Shown here: positions 7,483-16,005 of the stretch, piece by piece | Numbering within the stretch: the first letter of the stretch is position 1 | Layout of the letters: every line of letters begins with the position of its first letter | Source: Arthrobacter ramosus | Lineage (GTDB): Bacteria; Actinomycetota; Actinomycetes; Actinomycetales; Micrococcaceae | Direction: 5' to 3' | Length of the DNA stretch: 64,000 nucleotides | NCBI RefSeq assembly: GCF_039535095.1 | Contig: NZ_BAAAWN010000001.1 | Span: 1,798,001 to 1,862,000 of the forward strand | The notes under the pieces: generated by a model | Told to the model about the DNA's origin: nothing | The model's input: the letters and a program-made list of their open reading frames with translations, nothing else | The model's database searches: none | Made by a program: the position numbers and the translations under genes

Positions 7483-7860
7483 CTACTCGGGCTTGACTCC
7501 ATATTCTGCTGCGCTGACAAACTCGATGGCCGAGTAGGTCTCGTCGCCTACAACCCATGCAGTGTGTCCCGGCGGGATGGTGTATGAATCGCCTTTGGAG
7601 ATGCTGATCTTCTTGCCGTCGGTGGTCTCGACTTCCAGTGCACCGGCAATGCAGTAACCCACGTGGTTGAGCTTGCAGGAATCGGTTTGGACCACCGGTT
7701 TGATGCAATCCGTCCAACTCCAGCCTGGCTCGAAGCTGAGGCGGCCGATGGTGTAGTCACCGACAGTGACGTTTTCCACCAAGGTTTTCTCCGGGCGGCG
7801 GATTTCATCGGGGGAATTGTGCGACTTTACTTCAAGCTGAGTGACGAGGTTGACAGTCAT
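7483..7860 (-). CDS. Cupin-domain protein
   Basis: 125-residue cytoplasmic protein with one conserved beta-barrel. GYCIAGALEVETTDGKKISI and KGDSYTIPPGHTAWVVGDE correspond to the two cupin motifs. The usual metal-binding histidines are only partly present (one near KLNHVGYC, one in PGHTAW). It follows the tRNA terminator in the opposite direction and shares an upstream region of ~200 bp with the divergent methyltransferase gene. Such small cupins bind or sense small molecules or act as isomerases or dioxygenases; no specific reaction can be assigned. Confidence 0.8.
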   Translation of the reverse strand: MTVNLVTQLEVKSHNSPDEIRRPEKTLVENVTVGDYTIGRLSFEPGWSWTDCIKPVVQTDSCKLNHVGYCIAGALEVETTDGKKISISKGDSYTIPPGHTAWVVGDETYSAIEFVSAAEYGVKPE

Positions 7861-8066
7861 GGTCTGCTCACAAGGGGAGTGGGAGCCTGGACTTTTCAGG
7901 TCCGCAACGTGGCTCGCCCTTCGCCGCGGACCCTGGTGTCTGAACTGCTTGCGGCGCGTGCCGTGGCCTTAGGCAGCGGTCAGACGGTCGATAACTTGCA
8001 ATCTCTACCTTCCTCCGCCACCCCTATGTTGTCGAGGGTTCCCGAGGGGGGATAGATTGGTGCACC

Positions 8067-9212
8067 GTGACCTTGACCGAGCTGGATGCACACCTTGAGA
8101 CGCTGTTCGGCACCCTCCGCCGCTTCCCCGACGTCGAGGCAGAAAACCTGCAGGCGCACGACGCCACCGATCGGCTCCTCCTCGAGACCGCGGCAGTGTA
8201 CATCGTTAATCCGGAAACCCGCGTGGCGGTGATCGGTGACCGCTACGGAGCCCTGACGCTGGGCGCTTTGGCGGCCCTCGGCGTCGGGCACGTCCGGGTG
8301 ACCCAAGACCTGTACGTCAGCAGGCTCGCGCTGCAACGGAACGCCGGCGGGTCCGGGCTGACCGGCCGCTTTGACGAGTTCGAGCTGGGTGCAGGGTTGC
8401 TCGACGGCGCCGAACTGGTGATCATGCAGTTGCCCAAAGCCCTGGCGGAACTGGAAGAAATCGTCGACGCCGTTGCGCGCTTTGCAGCGCCGGGAGCCGT
8501 CCTGCTCGCCGGAGGTCGCGTCAAGCACATGTCCCTTGGCATGAACGCCGTCCTTGAACGCAGCTTCGAGTCCGTGCAGCCGCAGCTTGCGCAGCGGAAG
8601 TCACGTGTCCTGCTTGCCAACGGTCCCAGGCGGCCGGATACCCCGGAACCCTTCCCGGTCTCGGAGCAGAACACCGAGCTGGGGATGACGGTCTGTGCCC
8701 ACGGGGGTGCGTTTTCAGGCACGAAGCTGGATATTGGAACGCGCTTCCTCTTGGGCTTCCTGGACAGGATCCCGGAAGCACGCCACACGGTAGACCTTGG
8801 CTGCGGGACCGGGATCCTCGCCGCAATGTATGCCCGGAACCGTCCCAACGCCCGGGTTACCGCGACGGATCAATCGGCCGCAGCAGTCGCGTCCGCCAAG
8901 GCAACCGCGGCAGCCAACGGGCTGGCAGATCGAATCACGGTAGTCCAGGACGATGCCATGTCCACCTTCGAACCAGGCAGTGCCGACCTCATCCTGCTGA
9001 ACCCGCCGTTCCACCTCGGCGCCAGCGTCCATGCCGGCGCGGCCACGAAGATGTTTGATGCCGCGGCACGGGTCCTGGCTTCCGGCGGTGAACTCTGGAC
9101 TGTCTACAACAGCCACTTGCAGTACCGCGCGGCGCTTGAAAGGCTGATCGGTCCCACCACCGAAATCGGCCGGAACCCGAAATTCACCGTGACACGCAGC
9201 ATAAGACGTTAA
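8067..9212 (+). CDS. RlmG/RsmC-type rRNA guanine-N2 methyltransferase
   Basis: 381-residue class I SAM-dependent methyltransferase. The C-terminal half has the SAM motif VDLGCGTGILAAMYARNRP, the acidic loop VTATDQSAAAVASAK, and catalytic motif ILLNPPFH, which marks N-methyltransferases acting on exocyclic amines. The N-terminal half is a degenerate methyltransferase-like domain, as in RlmG and RsmC. Known members modify G1835 of 23S rRNA or G1207 of 16S rRNA; length favours RlmG but I cannot decide. Start is GTG with GAGGGGGGATAG upstream. Confidence 0.85.
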   Translation: MTLTELDAHLETLFGTLRRFPDVEAENLQAHDATDRLLLETAAVYIVNPETRVAVIGDRYGALTLGALAALGVGHVRVTQDLYVSRLALQRNAGGSGLTGRFDEFELGAGLLDGAELVIMQLPKALAELEEIVDAVARFAAPGAVLLAGGRVKHMSLGMNAVLERSFESVQPQLAQRKSRVLLANGPRRPDTPEPFPVSEQNTELGMTVCAHGGAFSGTKLDIGTRFLLGFLDRIPEARHTVDLGCGTGILAAMYARNRPNARVTATDQSAAAVASAKATAAANGLADRITVVQDDAMSTFEPGSADLILLNPPFHLGASVHAGAATKMFDAAARVLASGGELWTVYNSHLQYRAALERLIGPTTEIGRNPKFTVTRSIRR

Positions 9213-9215
9213 GGG

Positions 9216-9696
9216 TCAGCGCTCCGACAGCAGCTGCTCCACCCCGAAGCGCCCGACTCCAGCCATCCCGGGATTGTCATCCGAGAAACTGACCATCGCC
9301 GTCGCAAGGACCACCGCCCAGCCGCGGGCCCGGGCCCACGTAGCGGCATCCACGGCGGGTCCGAACGCCGCCATGAAACGGCGCCGCGCACCGCCGTCGA
9401 ACATCAACCACGCGACGGCCAGATCGACGGCGGGATCCCCGGCCCCTAGGTCTCCGAAGTCGACGACGGCCGCGAGACGGCCGTCGGGGGTCAGGAAGAC
9501 GTTCGCCGGGTGAAGATCTCCATGCAGCCACAGCCCGGGTCCGTCCCACAGCGGGGCCAGGCAAGCCTCGGACCAGAGCCGCCGCGACCGCACCGCCTGC
9601 GGTGACGTCCAGCTCGGCCTGCGGCATGAGTGCCATAATCCAGCGCCTCTCATCAGCAATATCCGGCTCCATTACGCCGGGGCAGCGTGTGGGCAT
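9216..9696 (-). pseudogene. Decayed aminoglycoside/macrolide phosphotransferase
   Basis: The C-terminal half of an APH-fold kinase remains, with LWLHGDLHPANVFL (catalytic loop), VVDFGDLGAGDPAVDLAVAW (metal-binding Asp) and a C-terminal helix. Upstream residues (PDIADERRWIMALMPQ) continue in a different frame, so a frameshift lies near 9590, and the N-terminal lobe and nucleotide loop are absent. The stop is three bases beyond the end of the convergent methyltransferase gene. It can no longer make a working kinase. Confidence 0.75.
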
Positions 9697-9765
9697 ACCG
9701 GGACAAGCACACGTGCCGTACGATGCAAATGCAACAGCATTATTCGAATGATTTTAGGGGAATCC

Positions 9766-11019
9766 GTGACTGAGATCCGCCAGCCGACTCCGAGGCGCGG
9801 AACCAATCTGCCCCGCATGGGGGACTTCAACCTGACCGTCATTCTCGACGCAATCAGGCGCTCGTCGGGCGGACTGAGCCGGGTGGAACTCGCCCAAATT
9901 GTCGGCCTTTCACCGCAGACTATTTCGAATATCTCCCGCCGCCTCCTGGATCAACGGCTCATTGTCGAAGCAGGCAAGGAAGGCAGTGGTCCGGGCAAGC
10001 CCCGCACCATCCTGCGCCTGAACCCTTCCGGAATGTACGCGCTTGGCGTCCACGTTGATCCCGCGGTCATCACCACGGTGGTCCTGGACCTGGTGGGTGA
10101 CGTTGTGAAGCACTCCAGAATTCCCACACCGACCGGAAGCAATCCCCAGCGCGTCATCGCCGTCATAGCGGAGGAAATCAAGGCGCTGATCGAAGATTCC
10201 GGTGTTGATACGGGAAAGATCGCGGGACTTGGCGTCGCGGCGCCGGGACCCATAGACCTCGATGAGGGTACGGTCGTGGACCCGCCCCTCATGACGGGTT
10301 GGGACCGGGTTCACCTGAGGGACGCCCTCGCCGAGGCCACCGGGCTCGAGACCCTTGTCGACAAGGACGTCACCAGTGCGGCCGTCGCCGAAACCTGGGC
10401 GGGCGGAGCCAGCGGCACCGGAAGTTTCATCTTCATGTATATGGGTACCGGCATCGGTTGCGGCATCGTCTTGAACGATGAAGTTATCCGCGGAACATCC
10501 GGCAACGCCGGTGAAATCGGACACATCATTGTCGATCCGGACGGGCCCGAATGCGATTGCGGCCTGCGCGGATGCGTCAAGTCTTCCTGCATCCCGCAGG
10601 TCCTCGTGGCCGAAGCCGAAGAGCAAGGTGTCCTGAACGGTGGCCGCAAAGGCACCGAGGGCCCGGAAGTTCAGGAAGGTTTCGCCCGGCTTTGCGATGC
10701 CGCGGATGCAGGTGACGAACGCGCCATCGCGATCATCGACAAGTCGGCGGTGCTGGTTGCCCGCGCGGTTGCGGTGGTGACCAACACCCTCGACGTCGAA
10801 CGCGTCGTCTTTGGCGGCCCGTTCTGGGGCCGCATGTCCGAACATTACCTGGACCGCATTCCTCCCCTGCTCGCCGCCAACAGTGCCGCCAACAGCATCC
10901 ACGGCATCGAGGTTGTCGGGACCGGAGTGGGCGAAGACGTCGGCGCCATCGGGGCGGCCTGCCTGGTACTCGAACACACGCTTGCGCCGCGCGCCCAGCG
11001 GCTCCTGCTGGAAGGCTGA
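9766..11019 (+). CDS. ROK-family transcriptional regulator
   Basis: 417 residues. N-terminal winged helix with LSRVELAQIVGLSPQTISNI, then a ROK sugar-kinase-like domain with GLGVAAPGPID, GTGIGCGIVL, GEIGHI and zinc motif CDCGLRGC. GTG at 9766 is preferred over ATG 9748 because TAGGGGAA precedes it. It lies ~105 bp upstream of a sugar ABC transporter on the same strand, so it probably represses that operon and responds to the imported sugar. The ROK domain may bind sugar without phosphorylating it. Confidence 0.9.
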   Translation: MTEIRQPTPRRGTNLPRMGDFNLTVILDAIRRSSGGLSRVELAQIVGLSPQTISNISRRLLDQRLIVEAGKEGSGPGKPRTILRLNPSGMYALGVHVDPAVITTVVLDLVGDVVKHSRIPTPTGSNPQRVIAVIAEEIKALIEDSGVDTGKIAGLGVAAPGPIDLDEGTVVDPPLMTGWDRVHLRDALAEATGLETLVDKDVTSAAVAETWAGGASGTGSFIFMYMGTGIGCGIVLNDEVIRGTSGNAGEIGHIIVDPDGPECDCGLRGCVKSSCIPQVLVAEAEEQGVLNGGRKGTEGPEVQEGFARLCDAADAGDERAIAIIDKSAVLVARAVAVVTNTLDVERVVFGGPFWGRMSEHYLDRIPPLLAANSAANSIHGIEVVGTGVGEDVGAIGAACLVLEHTLAPRAQRLLLEG

Positions 11020-11124
11020 GGCCTTCACCACGTCCTGCGTCGCAGGGCTGCATTTATCAAATATTGGCAACAGGCTGGGCCAGCTGAAGTGTGGGGGCTG
11101 CAGCCGCTTGAAGATCGGAGCGTC

Positions 11125-12480
11125 ATGCGTCGCCCAGTCCGGATCGGAGCAGCACTGCTCGGCGTTGTAGGCCTTTTGGCCTCTGCCGCCTGTTCCGCCC
11201 AACCGCAAGCTGTCAGCAAACAAACCATCAAGATCGTCTATCAAAAGACGGACTCCTTCACCGCCCTGGACAAGGTCTTCCAGGACGCCAAGCAGGAATT
11301 CGAAGCAGCAAACGCGGGCGTCACTGTGGACTTGGAGCCCATCCAAGCCAACGACGACGACTATGGGACCAAGCTCGCGCTGGCCCAGCGTTCCCCGGAC
11401 ACCGCTCCGGACGTCTTCTACGAGGACACTTTCAAGGTCCGCTCGGATGTCGACGCCGGATACTTGCTCAAACTCGACTCGCAACTGGCGTCGTGGGACG
11501 AGTGGTCCAAGTTCAACGAGGGCGCCAAGGCCGCGGGACGCGGTGACGACGGCAGCATCTATGCCGTCCCGCTCGGCACCGACACCAGGGCGATCTGGTA
11601 CAACAAGACAGTCCTCCAGAAGGCCGGCATACCGTTGCCGTGGCAGCCGAAAACCTGGGATGACATCCTGGCTGCGGCCCGCAAAATGAAGGCCGCGGAT
11701 CCGAGCGTGATTCCCTTCAGCATGTACGCCGGAAAAGGAACCGGTGAGGGAACGGTCATGCAGAGCTTCTACGAACTGCTTTATGGAACGGGAAGCTCGC
11801 TGTACTCGGAAAGCGACAAGAAGTGGGTGGTGGGATCCAAAGGATTCACCGATTCACTCCAGTTCCTGAAGACCCTCTACGATGAGAAGCTTTCCGTGAC
11901 CCCGGCGGACGCCCTCGATTCGAATGTGTGGAAGAAAGTCTTTGGACAGTGGCTGCCGCAAGGCAAAATGGGCGCCACCGTGGAGGGCTCCTACGCGCCG
12001 TCGTTCTGGCAGAAGGGCGGTTCCTACGAATGGGCCGGCTATGCGCAGGATATGGGAGTAGCCAAGTTCCCCACCCAATTTGGACAGGATCCCGGTGGCG
12101 TGAGCATGTCCGGTGGCTGGACGCTCGCCGTTGGGGCGAAGACCAAGAGCGCGGACCTGGCCTTCAAGTTCCTGACCACTGCCGTGAACAAAAAGAACGC
12201 CTTGGCCTTCGACGTCAACAATTCCCAGATCGCCGTCCGCACCGATGTCGCTTCCGATCCCGGTTACCAAGCGGCCAACCCGTTCGTGAAGGATGTTTCC
12301 AATCTGGTGGGGGTCACGCACTATCGCCCGGCGACCGCCGACTATCCCAAGATTTCCCTCGCGGTCCAACAAGCCACTGAGGCCGTCATCGCCGGCAAAC
12401 AAAGCCCGGCGGAGGCGGCGGCCGAATACGACGCTTCGGTCAAGAAACTCGTCGGCGACACCAAGGTCATGCAGAAATGA
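11125..12480 (+). CDS. Sugar ABC transporter substrate-binding lipoprotein
   Basis: 451-residue extracytoplasmic solute-binding protein of family 1. The signal peptide MRRPVRIGAALLGVVGLLAS ends at a lipobox-like SAAC, predicting lipid attachment. The mature part has the family pattern (YEDTFKVRSDVDAGYLLKLD, YNKTVLQKAGIP, WQPKTWDDILAAARK, GGWTLAVGAKTK). ATG 11125 follows CGGAG; the longer upstream ORF start would put the signal peptide internally. First gene of a three-gene importer that lacks its own ATPase, as is common for carbohydrate importers sharing an MsiK-type ATPase encoded elsewhere. Sugar unknown. Confidence 0.92.
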   Translation: MRRPVRIGAALLGVVGLLASAACSAQPQAVSKQTIKIVYQKTDSFTALDKVFQDAKQEFEAANAGVTVDLEPIQANDDDYGTKLALAQRSPDTAPDVFYEDTFKVRSDVDAGYLLKLDSQLASWDEWSKFNEGAKAAGRGDDGSIYAVPLGTDTRAIWYNKTVLQKAGIPLPWQPKTWDDILAAARKMKAADPSVIPFSMYAGKGTGEGTVMQSFYELLYGTGSSLYSESDKKWVVGSKGFTDSLQFLKTLYDEKLSVTPADALDSNVWKKVFGQWLPQGKMGATVEGSYAPSFWQKGGSYEWAGYAQDMGVAKFPTQFGQDPGGVSMSGGWTLAVGAKTKSADLAFKFLTTAVNKKNALAFDVNNSQIAVRTDVASDPGYQAANPFVKDVSNLVGVTHYRPATADYPKISLAVQQATEAVIAGKQSPAEAAAEYDASVKKLVGDTKVMQK

Positions 12481-12483
12481 CGC

Positions 12484-13410
12484 ATGGCAGTCCCTGATTC
12501 CCTCAGCCGCGGTTCCCTGCGACGCAGATCCCCAATCCAAAGGTCACTACGTCGCAGGCTCCGTTTGTTGCCGGTAGTGCCGTCAATCCTGCTGCTGGCC
12601 CTCTTCATGTTGGCACCTGTGGCGTGGTCCTTCTACGCCTCGTTCACCAACGCCGCATTGTCAGGCAAGGCGGCCCTGAACCCTCAATGGGTCGGGCTGG
12701 ACAACTACGCCAGGATGCTGACGGATTCCGTCTTCCCGCTCTCGGCATGGCTGACGGTAGTCTTCGTGGCCGTGTCTGCGATCCTCGGACAGAACGCCCT
12801 GGGCCTGGTCATCGCCCTGTTGATGACCAGATCCGGGGGAGCGACGGCGTCGCTGGTGGGCACGGTGGTGGTCGCTTCGTGGATACTGCCGGAGATCGTG
12901 GCGGCCTTCGCGGCCTACGCGTACTTCAGCCAGGACGGTACGCTCAACCAGCTCTTGGGAATGTTCGGTGTCCAGGGCACCAACTGGCTGTATGCCTTTC
13001 CGATGGCCGCCATCATCCTGGCCAATGTCTGGCGCGGCACCGCGTTCTCGATGCTGGTCTACAGGGCGGCGCTCTCCCAGGTCCCGCGCGACGTCTCCGA
13101 AGCCGCCCTCATGGACGGCGCAAGGGGTTGGCAACGTCTGGCCTTCATCACCCTTCCGATCATCCGCGGTAGCATCGCCACCAACCTCATGCTGATCACC
13201 CTCCAAACGCTCGCGGTATTCACCCTCATCTGGGTGATGACGGCCGGCGGTCCCTCCAACGCGAGCACTACTTTGCCCGTGCTGGCGTACCAGGAAGCCT
13301 TCAAGCTCGGGGACATCGGTTACGGCACCGCGATCGCTTCTGTATTGATCCTGATCGGCGTGGTTTTCGGTGCTGTGTACGTCAGGTTGATCCGCGGGGC
13401 GAAACCGTGA
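12484..13410 (+). CDS. Sugar ABC transporter permease 1 (MalF-like)
   Basis: 308-residue inner-membrane permease with six predicted transmembrane helices. The EAA loop reads VSEAALMDGARGWQRLAFITLP, the site that contacts the ATPase. It starts three bases after the binding-protein stop, consistent with translational coupling. Pairs with the next gene to form the channel. Confidence 0.92.
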   Translation: MAVPDSLSRGSLRRRSPIQRSLRRRLRLLPVVPSILLLALFMLAPVAWSFYASFTNAALSGKAALNPQWVGLDNYARMLTDSVFPLSAWLTVVFVAVSAILGQNALGLVIALLMTRSGGATASLVGTVVVASWILPEIVAAFAAYAYFSQDGTLNQLLGMFGVQGTNWLYAFPMAAIILANVWRGTAFSMLVYRAALSQVPRDVSEAALMDGARGWQRLAFITLPIIRGSIATNLMLITLQTLAVFTLIWVMTAGGPSNASTTLPVLAYQEAFKLGDIGYGTAIASVLILIGVVFGAVYVRLIRGAKP

Positions 13411-14285
13411 CTTCCCTGCGCCGTGCGCCGCTGCTCGCAGGGAAGCGTCCGACGGCGGAGGCCGGGGGACGGCCGCGTGTCCGGTTGGCTGCCAATGCAG
13501 CTTTGGCCGTGATCGGGCTGTGCTTTGTGCTGCCCCTTGCGTGGCTGCTTCTTGCATCCGTTGATCCGCACGCCGGCTACGAGACGCGGTGGCCGCAATC
13601 GCCGTCGTTCGCCAATTTTGCAGCCGTACTGACGCCAGGGCTGCTTTTCCAGCCACTCACGAACAGCTTCCTGCTCTCTGCCGGAACCGCAGTCGTGAAC
13701 CTGGCAGTCGCCGTGCTCGCTGCCTATCCGCTGTCCCGCTACCAATCGCGATTCAACAAGCCGTTCCTGTACGCGATCCTGTTCGGCACATCGCTCCCGG
13801 TCACGGCGATCATGGTGCCGGTCTATGGCCTGTTCGTGCAGTTGCAATTGCTGGACTCGATGCCGGCAACCATCTTCTTCATGGCAACCACCACGTTGCC
13901 CATGGCCATTTGGATGACGAAGAACTTCATGGACTCCGTGCCGCTTGAGCTGGAGGAAGCTGCTTGGATGGACGGTGCCTCGGGGCTGGCCACGCTCCGG
14001 AGAATCGTCGTGCCCCTGATGAGGCAAGGGCTGGGCGTGGTGTTCATCTTCGTCTTCATCCAGGCCTGGGGGAACTTCTTCGTCCCGTTCATCCTGTTGT
14101 TGTCTACCTCAAAGCAGCCGGCCGCGGTGTCCGTTTTCAGCTTCTTCGGCCAGCATGGAGCCATTGCCTACGGGGAACTCGCCGCGTTCTCCATTTTGTA
14201 TTCAGTCCCGGTACTTATCCTCTACACCGTGGTCGCGAGAGGCTCCGGCAGCGCGTTCGCGCTGTCCGGCGCGATGAAGGGCTGA
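13407..14285 (+). CDS. Sugar ABC transporter permease 2 (MalG-like)
   Basis: 292-residue permease with six predicted helices. EAA loop LELEEAAWMDGASGLATLRR. GTG start overlaps the stop of permease 1 by four bases. Completes the importer; no ATPase or sugar enzyme follows. Confidence 0.92.
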   Translation: MTSLRRAPLLAGKRPTAEAGGRPRVRLAANAALAVIGLCFVLPLAWLLLASVDPHAGYETRWPQSPSFANFAAVLTPGLLFQPLTNSFLLSAGTAVVNLAVAVLAAYPLSRYQSRFNKPFLYAILFGTSLPVTAIMVPVYGLFVQLQLLDSMPATIFFMATTTLPMAIWMTKNFMDSVPLELEEAAWMDGASGLATLRRIVVPLMRQGLGVVFIFVFIQAWGNFFVPFILLLSTSKQPAAVSVFSFFGQHGAIAYGELAAFSILYSVPVLILYTVVARGSGSAFALSGAMKG

Positions 14286-14317
14286 TCAGCCGACAGCCAG
14301 GACTCAGCAGCCAGGAC

Positions 14318-14566
14318 TCAGTCGATGTCCTCCACGATGGTGCCGTACGGGATGGAATCATCCAGGTGCGCTTGGTGGCCTGTAAGGCCGCGGTTGTAAA
14401 GTACGCGCACACCGTGGAGCTTGTCCGCGGCCGATTGCATCAAGATGGGGCGGACGGTTTGGATGAACCGCTCGTCCTTGCCGTCGAGGTATTCCTGATA
14501 ACTGGCTGGAAGCTGGATCATGGCAAAAGAATAGTCCTGCAGGACCGTCATGGGGAGGGCTAGCAA
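14318..14566 (-). CDS. Small conserved-looking hypothetical protein
   Basis: 82 residues from a TTG at 14566 with GGAGA upstream; ATG at 14551 is an alternative without a clear binding site. Sequence begins LLALPMTVLQDYSFAMIQ and ends DDSIPYGTIVEDID. It is hydrophilic, acidic at its C-terminus, with no signal or membrane segment and no domain I recognise. Its stop codon is 30 bp from the convergent permease stop. Reading-frame quality and the isolated position suggest a real gene. Confidence 0.5.
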   Translation of the reverse strand: MLALPMTVLQDYSFAMIQLPASYQEYLDGKDERFIQTVRPILMQSAADKLHGVRVLYNRGLTGHQAHLDDSIPYGTIVEDID

Positions 14567-14970
14567 CGGGGTTCTCCGTGGCGTACTGTTTGTGACTTCA
14601 ACCCCGACGGAAGCCAAAACGAACAATCTTCAGAAATCAGGCGAAACGTAGCGTAAAAGTGCGTCTTAATTCGGTGGAGGATTTGTGGCGCCCGGAGCCC
14701 CGATCTAGAGTCGTATTCAAGTTACCGCGGTAACGTGTCAGCGATCCTCCGCCGGATCTGCCTCTTGAAGGCAGGCAGGAGGGTGTGGGTGCCCCCATGT
14801 GGGCCTGACATTTGCACACGGACAACTTCATTCCAGGCGTAACAGTCGCGGCTGCGCCCTGCTGGAGTTCGTTGCGTGTATCCCCAACTCAATTCACCGA
14901 TTCTGCAGTCCAAGGACCTGGCTTTCACGTCCGCGAATGCAGGCCCGCTGACACACAGCCAAGGACGCAA
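14567..14970. promoter_or_regulatory. Intergenic region and metF leader with a 14-bp palindrome
   Basis: 404 bp without a convincing gene. It contains a perfect palindrome GTTACCGCGGTAAC at 14721-14734 with the central CG typical of LacI-family operators. The leader directly before metF is long; I looked for a SAM riboswitch core there and did not find one. Confidence 0.4.
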
Positions 14971-15939
14971 ATGTCACCACCAAGCCTCATCGACACCCAT
15001 CCGAACTTGACCGGCGCCGCTCCTGTTGCCCTGTCCTACGAACTTTTCCCGCCCCGCTCTCCGGCCGCTGCCGAGTCCCTCTGGACGACCATCGGCGAGC
15101 TTGAAGCCACGGACCCCGACTTCGTCTCCGTCACCTACGGTGCCAGCGGCTCCAACCGGGACACCGCCGTCGAGCTCATCAACCGTCTGCTGCTCGAAAC
15201 GACCCTGCGGCCACTGGCCCACCTGACCTGCGTCGGAAACACCCCGCAGGAACTGGCCGAGATCATCGGCGAACTCCTGGACAACGGCGTGCGCGGCATC
15301 CTTGCGCTGCGCGGCGACCTCCCCAAGGACAGCGGCCAGCCGGTCAACGGTTCGCTGCGCTACGCCCAGGACCTGATCGAACTGATCCGCCGCGTGGAAC
15401 AGCGACGTTCAGCTCTCCTGTGCGCAGGCAAGATCGCAGTTGGCGTGGCCGCCTATCCCACCCGCCACCCTGAGTCCCCGAGCGTGGAGCACGACGTCGA
15501 GGTGCTGCTCGCGAAGCAGCGCTCGGGCGCCGACTTCGCCATCACACAGGTCTTCTTCCATACTGAGCAATATGCGAACCTGATCTCCCGTGCCCGACGT
15601 GCGGGAGTCACGATCCCGATCATTCCGGGCGTCATGCCGTTGACCAGCCTTCGCCGGCTCAAGCGCCTCGGCGAGCTCACCGGCGTCGAGCCTGCACCGG
15701 AGCTGATCGAACGCCTTGCTGCTGCGGACAACGACGCCGAACGACGCAAGATCGGAGTCCGCGCCACTGTGGACCTGGCCAACGCCGCCCTCCAGGCCGG
15801 TGCTCCGGGCATCCACCTGTACACCTTCAACGAGCACGCCTGCGCCCTGGACGTGCTGGACAAGCTTGCCTTGCCCCGGCCGGCCCGGCCTGCCAGCAGG
15901 CTCAGCGCCATCGCCCGCCGCCAAGAACTCGTCAGCTGA
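14971..15939 (+). CDS. metF: 5,10-methylenetetrahydrofolate reductase
   Basis: 322-residue flavoprotein that makes 5-methyltetrahydrofolate, the methyl donor for MetE. The TIM-barrel signatures are ALSYELFPPRSP, FVSVTYGASGSNRD, HLTCVGNT, GILALRGD and DFAITQVFF, followed by IPIIPGVMP and GIHLYTFN. ATG 14971 is preceded by AAGGACG and gives the normal length; the upstream in-frame extension to 14812 has no homologous look. It is 66 bp upstream of metE on the same strand, a natural pair for the last steps of methionine synthesis. Confidence 0.96.
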   Translation: MSPPSLIDTHPNLTGAAPVALSYELFPPRSPAAAESLWTTIGELEATDPDFVSVTYGASGSNRDTAVELINRLLLETTLRPLAHLTCVGNTPQELAEIIGELLDNGVRGILALRGDLPKDSGQPVNGSLRYAQDLIELIRRVEQRRSALLCAGKIAVGVAAYPTRHPESPSVEHDVEVLLAKQRSGADFAITQVFFHTEQYANLISRARRAGVTIPIIPGVMPLTSLRRLKRLGELTGVEPAPELIERLAAADNDAERRKIGVRATVDLANAALQAGAPGIHLYTFNEHACALDVLDKLALPRPARPASRLSAIARRQELVS

Positions 15940-16005
15940 TCAGCCATCGCTGCTCCGCAAACCCCTAGACACATCGATTTGCACCTACTGCCCCAAGGAA
16001 ATCCC

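Noticed and set aside
9910..11484. Open frame antisense to the ROK regulator (524 codons)
   Set aside because: Shadow frame crossing two real genes; no recognisable product.
14735..14970. SAM or cobalamin riboswitch upstream of metF/metE
   Set aside because: No conserved core of either class could be found by eye.
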